Positions 5,951 to 9,746 of a stretch of 9,746 bases of DNA are shown piece after piece (position 1 is the stretch's first letter; each line of letters starts with the position of its first letter). The stretch lies in NCBI GenBank assembly GCA_039028315.1, contig JBCCIH010000082.1, positions 1 through 9,746 of the forward strand, in the 5' to 3' direction. The notes beneath the pieces are model-generated. The model made no database searches and had not been told where the DNA came from. It saw only the letters and a list, made by a program, of their open reading frames with translations. Made by a program: the position numbers and the translations under genes. The stretch comes from Thermodesulfobacteriota bacterium (GTDB lineage Bacteria; Desulfobacterota_D; UBA1144; Nemesobacterales; UBA2774).

Positions 5951-6739
5951 ATGGGTGCTAAAATCTACCAGGTTAATGCTTTTGCAGATAAACCATTTTC
6001 AGGAAATCCGGCAGCTGTATGTATTTTAGAGTGTGATGCCGAAGAGAGTTGGATGCAAAGTGTTGCTTCTCAGATGAATCTCTCAGAAACTGCCTTTGTA
6101 TACACAGAGGCGGACGGTTTTAATCTTAGATGGTTTACACCTACAATAGAGGTTGATCTATGTGGTCATGCAACTTTAGCAAGCGCCCATGTACTTTGGA
6201 ATGAGGGGTATTTAAACTTGGATAAGGTTGCCAAGTTTAATACTAACAGCGGTTTATTAACTGCTTCAAAGAAACAGGACATGATCATACTAGATTTTCC
6301 GGCCGAACCTCAAGATGAGGCAGAAATACCCATTATGTTTAATGAAGCTATAGGAGCAGATCATATTTACGTCGGCAAAAACAGGTTTGATTATTTAGTG
6401 CAAGTTGAGTCAGAAGAAGTCGTGAGGAATCTGGAACCTAACTTTAATTTGATTAAACAAATTTCAGCCAGAGGAATAATAGTTACATCTATTTCAAGCT
6501 CGGATGAATATGATTTTGTATCAAGGTTCTTTGCCCCAGCTTCTGGTATAGATGAGGACCCTGTGACTGGTTCGGCCCACTGCTGTCTTGGACCGTTTTG
6601 GCAAAAAAGGCTTGGCAAAAATGAATTTAATGCTTACCAAGCATCTAAAAGAGGCGGCACTATTTATGTCGAAGTTCTTCAGAACAGAGTCTTGGTTGGC
6701 GGAAGAGCACATACTGTATTTAAAGGCGAGATGGCTTGA
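5951..6739 (+). CDS. PhzF-family epimerase/isomerase
   Basis: This 262-residue protein belongs to the PhzF family, which has a diaminopimelate-epimerase-like fold of two similar halves. Family landmarks are 'YQVNAFADKPFSGNPAAVC' at 6-24, Glu47 in 'NLSETAFV' (equivalent to the catalytic Glu45 of phenazine enzyme PhzF), 'DLCGHATLA' at 69-77, and 'EDPVTGSAH' at 202-210. Near the end comes 'SKRGG', the usual C-terminal motif. PhzF itself isomerises a phenazine precursor, but most relatives have unknown substrates and no phenazine genes are present here, so the specific reaction should not be assumed. The chosen ATG has GGAG at 5935-5938, 12 bases upstream. A TTG at 5933 in the same frame overlaps that site and is less likely. 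The gene is divergent from panBCD and appears to be a single transcription unit ahead of the tRNA genes. Confidence 0.92.
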   Translation: MGAKIYQVNAFADKPFSGNPAAVCILECDAEESWMQSVASQMNLSETAFVYTEADGFNLRWFTPTIEVDLCGHATLASAHVLWNEGYLNLDKVAKFNTNSGLLTASKKQDMIILDFPAEPQDEAEIPIMFNEAIGADHIYVGKNRFDYLVQVESEEVVRNLEPNFNLIKQISARGIIVTSISSSDEYDFVSRFFAPASGIDEDPVTGSAHCCLGPFWQKRLGKNEFNAYQASKRGGTIYVEVLQNRVLVGGRAHTVFKGEMA

Positions 6740-6818
6740 AAATCTAAAAAGATAGTTCATAATACCATTCTTTGCTTGAGAGGTGAGTTAGTCCTAGCAA
6801 TTAAAATGAATTAATTCA

Positions 6819-6893
6819 GGCGGCGTAGCCAAGTGGTAAGGCAGCGGTCTGCAAAACCGCAATGCCCCGGTTCGAATCCGGGCGCCGCCTCCA
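6819..6893 (+). tRNA. tRNA-Cys (GCA anticodon)
   Basis: The cloverleaf is complete. The acceptor stem GGCGGCG/CGCCGCC is perfect, the anticodon stem GCGGT/ACCGC encloses CTGCAAA with anticodon GCA at 6851-6853, and the T arm CCCGG-TTCGAAT-CCGGG is intact. The discriminator is T (position 6890), as is characteristic of cysteine tRNAs, and CCA is encoded at 6891-6893. Confidence 0.98.
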
Positions 6894-6938
6894 TAAATAA
6901 ATGATTCTGCAAACTTACTCAAAAACTCAGACACATCT

Positions 6939-7025
6939 GCCCGGGTGGCGGAATTGGTAGACGCAAGGGACTTAAAATCCCTCGAGTTCACACTCGTGCC
7001 GGTTCGAGTCCGGCCCCGGGCACCA
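6939..7025 (+). tRNA. tRNA-Leu (UAA anticodon)
   Basis: This is a class II tRNA of 87 bases including an encoded CCA (7023-7025) and discriminator A. The acceptor stem GCCCGGG/CCCGGGC is perfect, and the anticodon stem AGGGA/TCCCT holds CTTAAAA with anticodon TAA at 6973-6975. The long variable arm (CGAG...CTCG) is typical of leucine tRNAs. It lies 45 bases after tRNA-Cys, with no promoter apparent between them, so the two are probably co-transcribed. A Cys-Leu(UAA) order also occurs in the E. coli glyW-cysT-leuZ cluster, but no glycine tRNA is seen here. Confidence 0.98.
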
Positions 7026-7142
7026 TTTCCACAATTAAATAGCGCCGTGCCGCTCATGAATATGTGAATCTACTGTTATTATGTGATTATTCGGGTTGTA
7101 TCTTTTAAGGTTACATATGATAGGAAAGAAAAATATCAGAAA

Positions 7143-7340
7143 TCAGTTTAAAACCTTTTCCTCTTCTTCTTCATCGTCCCAATCTTCGTCGTCATCCCAA
7201 TCGTCATCATCATCAAAAAAGTCATCATCCTCATCCCAATCTTCATCTTCATCTAGATCTTCGTCTTCATCATCCCATTCTTCGTCTTTATATAATAGTG
7301 CTGTTTGATCTAATAATAGTAATTCGAGCTCAAAACTCAT
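7143..7340 (-). CDS. Small extremely acidic hypothetical protein with periodic Trp/Phe/Leu
   Basis: This predicted 65-residue protein has no function I recognise. Residues 1-17 are ordinary and leucine-rich ('ELELLLLDQTALLY'). Residues 19-61 are 36 Asp/Glu out of 43, interrupted only by Trp22, Leu29, Trp35, Phe41-Phe42, Trp48 and Trp54, that is, one hydrophobic position every 6-7 residues. The C-terminus is Lys-Val-Leu-Asn. I chose the ATG at 7340 because AGGAG lies 6 bases upstream and a promoter (TTGACA 7399-7394, 16 bases, TAACTT 7377-7372) would start transcription near 7365. That is downstream of the alternative ATG at 7388, which has no ribosome binding site. Such tails can bind basic proteins, metal ions or Ca2+, or mimic nucleic acid; none of these is shown. 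The gene lies 156 bases downstream of fbp on the same strand and converges with the tRNA genes. Confidence 0.6.
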   Translation of the reverse strand: MSFELELLLLDQTALLYKDEEWDDEDEDLDEDEDWDEDDDFFDDDDDWDDDEDWDDEEEEEKVLN

Positions 7341-7371
7341 TGCCTTCTCCTGTACTAATGATTTATCTGAA

Positions 7372-7399
7372 AAGTTACATTCTGCCATAAAAATGTCAA
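7372..7399 (-). promoter_or_regulatory. Predicted promoter of the acidic small protein
   Basis: On the minus strand, TTGACA (7399-7394) and TAACTT (7377-7372) are separated by 16 bases. The expected start near 7365 gives a short leader of about 25 bases containing the AGGAG site. This supports the gene being real and starting at 7340. Confidence 0.5.
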
Positions 7400-7496
7400 G
7401 AAAATATTAAGGGCAAAAATCTAATTCTCTAGTGCGAAGAATAAACAGAAATAATGTAAGAATTATAGTGCGTTACATAGATATAAAGTGTGATGC

Positions 7497-8504
7497 CTAT
7501 TGACCATTTTTTAAAAACTCATGGGCTTTTGATACCATTTCGCTCGAGCCGATAAATATCGGGGTTCTTTGGTGAAGCTCATTGGGTTCGAGATCCAATA
7601 TGCGGTTATGACCATCAGTTGCCATACCACCTGCTTGCTCAACGATGAAAGACAGCGGGTTACATTCATAAACTAGTCTTAGCTTCCCTTGAGGATAGTC
7701 CTCAAGCGGGGGATAAATATAAATCCCGCCTGTGATCATGTTTCTATGAATATCCGCCACCATAGATCCTATATATCTTGCAGAATAGGGCGATCCTGTA
7801 TCTTTGCCAATTGATTTGCAATACTTGATATAATCTCTAACACCTTGAGGGAAATTATAAAAGTTTCCGGTATTTACTGAATAGGTTTTTCCATCCTCTG
7901 GTATTGTAAAATCCGGGTGTGATAGACAAAACTCTCCTATCGACGGATCAAGCGTAAATCCGTTTACACCATGCCCGGTGGTGTAGACAAGCATAGTAGA
8001 GGATCCGTAAATAACATATCCCGCGCCTGCTTGCTCTGATCCTTTTTGCAAGAAATCTTCAGCAGTGCAGGGGCTTCCTATCGGTGATACTCTTCTGTAA
8101 ATAGAAAAGATAGTTCCTACTGATACATTGACATCTATATTTGATGACCCGTCTAAAGGATCAATTGCAACAATATATTTCCCATCCAAGGATGCTTCAC
8201 CTTTAAATGCAATATATTCATCGTTTTCCTCTGAGGCTACTCCGCAGCAGTGTCCGCCAAGCTCAAGTGAGGCAATAAAAGTTTTATTAGCTAGTATGTC
8301 TAATTTTTTTACTTCCTCACCTTGTACATTCGTATAGCCGGTTGTGCCAAGCACATCAACCAGGCCTGCTTTATTTACTTCTCTGTTTACAATCTTGGAA
8401 GCAAGCGCAATATTTCTAAGAAGCCTGGAAAGCTCACCTGTTGCGTATGGGAAATCAGTTTGTCTTTTTATTATGAATTCATCTAGAGTTTGAACGCCTA
8501 TCAT
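7497..8504 (-). CDS. fbp: Fructose-1,6-bisphosphatase, class I
   Basis: This cytoplasmic gluconeogenic enzyme hydrolyses fructose 1,6-bisphosphate to fructose 6-phosphate. The 335 residues match the class I family end to end (about 332 in E. coli). It opens with the typical 'TLDEFIIKRQ' and 'NREVNKAGLVD' segments. Metal ligands are in 'SEEND' (Glu92, Glu93) and 'DPLDGSS' at 115-121 (Asp115, Asp118). 'SARYIGSMVADIHR' at 241-254 is the substrate-phosphate region, and Glu280 in 'YECNP' is a further metal ligand. No good ribosome binding site precedes the ATG, but the conserved N-terminus fixes the start. It lies 71 bases downstream of cvpA on the same strand, and a shared transcript is possible. 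No clear terminator follows it. Confidence 0.97.
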   Translation of the reverse strand: MIGVQTLDEFIIKRQTDFPYATGELSRLLRNIALASKIVNREVNKAGLVDVLGTTGYTNVQGEEVKKLDILANKTFIASLELGGHCCGVASEENDEYIAFKGEASLDGKYIVAIDPLDGSSNIDVNVSVGTIFSIYRRVSPIGSPCTAEDFLQKGSEQAGAGYVIYGSSTMLVYTTGHGVNGFTLDPSIGEFCLSHPDFTIPEDGKTYSVNTGNFYNFPQGVRDYIKYCKSIGKDTGSPYSARYIGSMVADIHRNMITGGIYIYPPLEDYPQGKLRLVYECNPLSFIVEQAGGMATDGHNRILDLEPNELHQRTPIFIGSSEMVSKAHEFLKNGQ

Positions 8505-8575
8505 AGCGGTTATATTACCGAAATTCTGTGAATTAGGAAAATTTTGTGCTTGATCAACAATAAATTTAGTGCTCT

Positions 8576-9163
8576 TTAATTATTTTGATCATCTAAAATC
8601 TCTTTTAACTTTGGGGAGTCTTGTATCCTCATAGCAGCCTCTAAACCTTCTTTGCGGATTAACTCTCTTGACCTTATAAGACTTTGTCGTAAGTCATCCG
8701 GCAACCTGCTCTTTATTTCTTCATATGCTGAAAATAGGTAAGGAATAGTAGTAGAATTTGATATAGTTGGCGAGTCTTTGGGAACAAAGAAACTAGCTGA
8801 CGATACAAACAAGAACGCTACCACAGCACCAATAATTAAACCAAGCGCAGCTCCTGCTATTCTATTGAGCCAGCCAAGATGAATGGTGCCTATAAGCTTT
8901 GTTACAAGCCAGCCAAGAATTTGAATAACAAGATAGCCGGCAAAACCAACAATTAAGAAAGCACCCACGTTTGCTATCGACTCATTATTTACAAGGTTGT
9001 CTCTTATAAACATTTGAGCGAATACATCATAGAAAATTATTGCTACGATCACTCCGCCAATCAGAGCTGCTATGGAAAATACCTGCCTGACAAGACCTCG
9101 TGTCAGCCCCATTAGCACAAAGAGGAAAATGATTATATATACAGTAATATCAATCCAGTTCAT
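8576..9163 (-). CDS. cvpA: CvpA-family inner membrane protein
   Basis: This 195-residue protein has four predicted membrane helices (about 5-20, 28-48, 63-90 and 100-127) and a charged cytoplasmic-type C-terminal tail. The N-terminal 'NWIDITVYIIIF' and 'GLTRGLVRQVFSIAALIGG', and the later 'LGWLNRIAGAALGLIIG', are typical of the CvpA family. CvpA was named for colicin V production in E. coli, where it is linked to envelope homeostasis; its molecular activity is uncertain. The tail (128-195) is family-variable and contains an amphipathic, helix-rich stretch. The ribosome binding site is poor (a purine-rich AGAAAAGAAAA before the ATG). It is divergent from the DUF2130-type gene at 9303 and precedes fbp. 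Confidence 0.88.
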   Translation of the reverse strand: MNWIDITVYIIIFLFVLMGLTRGLVRQVFSIAALIGGVIVAIIFYDVFAQMFIRDNLVNNESIANVGAFLIVGFAGYLVIQILGWLVTKLIGTIHLGWLNRIAGAALGLIIGAVVAFLFVSSASFFVPKDSPTISNSTTIPYLFSAYEEIKSRLPDDLRQSLIRSRELIRKEGLEAAMRIQDSPKLKEILDDQNN

Positions 9164-9200
9164 GTTTTTTCTTTTCTATATCTCATACAGACAGCATTGG

Positions 9201-9217
9201 ATTATATTAGCATGCTA
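9201..9217 (-). promoter_or_regulatory. Predicted cvpA -10 element with adjoining TAGCATGCTA palindrome
   Basis: On the minus strand a perfect TATAAT lies at 9206-9201, which would start transcription about 30 bases before the cvpA ATG. No good -35 element is visible. A perfect ten-base palindrome, TAGCATGCTA, covers 9208-9217, just upstream of the -10 in the spacer, where an activator or repressor could bind. Confidence 0.35.
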
Positions 9218-9302
9218 GACTACAATAATACAAAGAGCCCATTTTAAGATCTAGGGTACTAAACAGTTATATCATATTAATCATATGTGCGGAGGGTTTT
9301 TT

Positions 9303-9746
9303 ATGGATAGCAATGAGATTAAAGTTACATGTCCTGAGTGCAATAGCACAATTGAAGTGGACAGAATACTTCATCAGCAGATAGAAGATAAAATTAAATC
9401 TGACTACGAGAATAAAAGCGCAAAAGAGCTCAAAAAGCTAAAAGAGGAACAAGAAAAACTAAACAAAGATAAAGATGAACTTCAAAAGACTATCCAAGAC
9501 CAAGTTGCTGAGAAGCTCGAGTCTGAAAAACAAACGCTGCGGGAAAAAATCAAAAGTGATATAGAATCCCAGCAAGCAGAACAGCTAAAGCTTTTAAATG
9601 AGAGTTTAGAAGAAAAATCTGCCCAGCTAAAAGATTTTAATAAAACTAAGGCAGAGATTGAGATAATAAAAAGGGAAAAGGATGAGCTTGAAGATAAAGT
9701 CAAAGCAGAGGCACAGCACAAGCTAAATGAACAGCTCGCAATTGAA
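9303..9746 (+). CDS. DUF2130-type coiled-coil protein, N-terminal part (3' end outside window)
   Basis: The frame is open for 148 codons from the ATG to the window edge, and GGAGG at 9291-9295, 7 bases upstream, makes the start secure. Residues 1-24 hold a short zinc-knuckle-like 'TCPECNSTIEVDRIL' with Cys10 and Cys13. From about residue 25 onward the sequence is highly charged and rich in Lys, Glu, Gln and Leu, with heptad-like spacing, giving a long predicted coiled coil. This architecture is typical of DUF2130 proteins: a Cys-x2-Cys start, a coiled coil, then a C-terminal domain that I recall being linked to the PD-(D/E)XK nuclease fold. That diagnostic C-terminal domain is not visible here, so the family call rests on the N-terminal half. 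The biological role is unknown. It is divergent from cvpA. Confidence 0.7.
   Translation, partial: MDSNEIKVTCPECNSTIEVDRILHQQIEDKIKSDYENKSAKELKKLKEEQEKLNKDKDELQKTIQDQVAEKLESEKQTLREKIKSDIESQQAEQLKLLNESLEEKSAQLKDFNKTKAEIEIIKREKDELEDKVKAEAQHKLNEQLAIE

Noticed and set aside
7041..7054. AGCG...CGCT hairpin after tRNA-Leu
   Set aside because: It is a four-base stem without a following T run, too weak to call a terminator.
6794..7057. Minus-strand 87-codon frame
   Set aside because: It runs antisense through both tRNA genes; such frames are a common tRNA artefact.
7096..7308. Plus-strand serine-rich reading frame
   Set aside because: It is the complement of the Asp/Glu codons of the acidic gene (GAT/GAA/GAC read as TCA/TTC/GTC frames), and it has no good ribosome binding site.
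7341..7388. Upstream ATG at 7388 adding 16 residues to the acidic protein
   Set aside because: It has no ribosome binding site and lies upstream of the predicted transcription start; the ATG at 7340 has AGGAG at good spacing.
7423..7472. Imperfect direct repeat ending in TAGTGCG (7430-7436 and 7466-7472)
   Set aside because: It is short, occurs in two copies only and has no further structure; chance similarity is likely.

Overview
The window is an AT-rich bacterial chromosomal segment, probably Gram-negative, with compact operons and ordinary housekeeping genes. Its gene content (panBCD, class I fructose-bisphosphatase, CvpA, a DUF2130 protein, a PhzF-like isomerase, an NSS transporter with a MetS-type small subunit) fits a deltaproteobacterium-like or uncultivated environmental lineage. 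No marker gene fixes the taxonomy, so this is a guess. There are no insertion sequences, integrases, phage genes or CRISPR repeats, and no gene-free stretch longer than 300 bases.

Layout. (1) 2-449, plus strand: the 3' end of an NSS sodium-symporter gene, overlapped by a 33-codon gene resembling the MetS small subunit. (2) 3395-471, minus strand: a three-gene unit of nucleotidyltransferase, membrane CDP-alcohol phosphotransferase with a degenerate nucleotidyltransferase-like N-domain, and aspartyl/asparaginyl beta-hydroxylase-type dioxygenase. It sits behind a good promoter (TTGACA, 17 bp, TATACA). The set looks like a pathway that activates a small phosphorylated alcohol with a nucleotide and transfers it to an acceptor in the membrane, possibly followed by hydroxylation. 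The substrate cannot be read from sequence. (3) 5694-3632, minus strand: panB-panC-panD, the pantothenate branch of coenzyme A synthesis. The panB leader of about 170 nt has two hairpins with bulged adenosines and ends in an intrinsic terminator 17 nt before the start codon, so transcription attenuation of the vitamin operon is likely. (4) 5951-6739, plus strand: a divergent PhzF-family isomerase. (5) 6819-7025, plus strand: tRNA-Cys(GCA) and tRNA-Leu(UAA). (6) 7340-7143, minus strand: a small, extremely acidic protein with a hydrophobic or aromatic residue every 6-7 positions, with its own promoter and a strong ribosome binding site. (7) 9163-7497, minus strand: cvpA, then fbp. (8) 9303-9746, plus strand: the 5' part of a DUF2130-type coiled-coil protein, cut by the window edge and divergent from cvpA.

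The items most worth following are the panB leader attenuator, the headgroup-transfer operon with its pseudo-nucleotidyltransferase domain, the acidic repeat protein, and the tiny transporter subunit.
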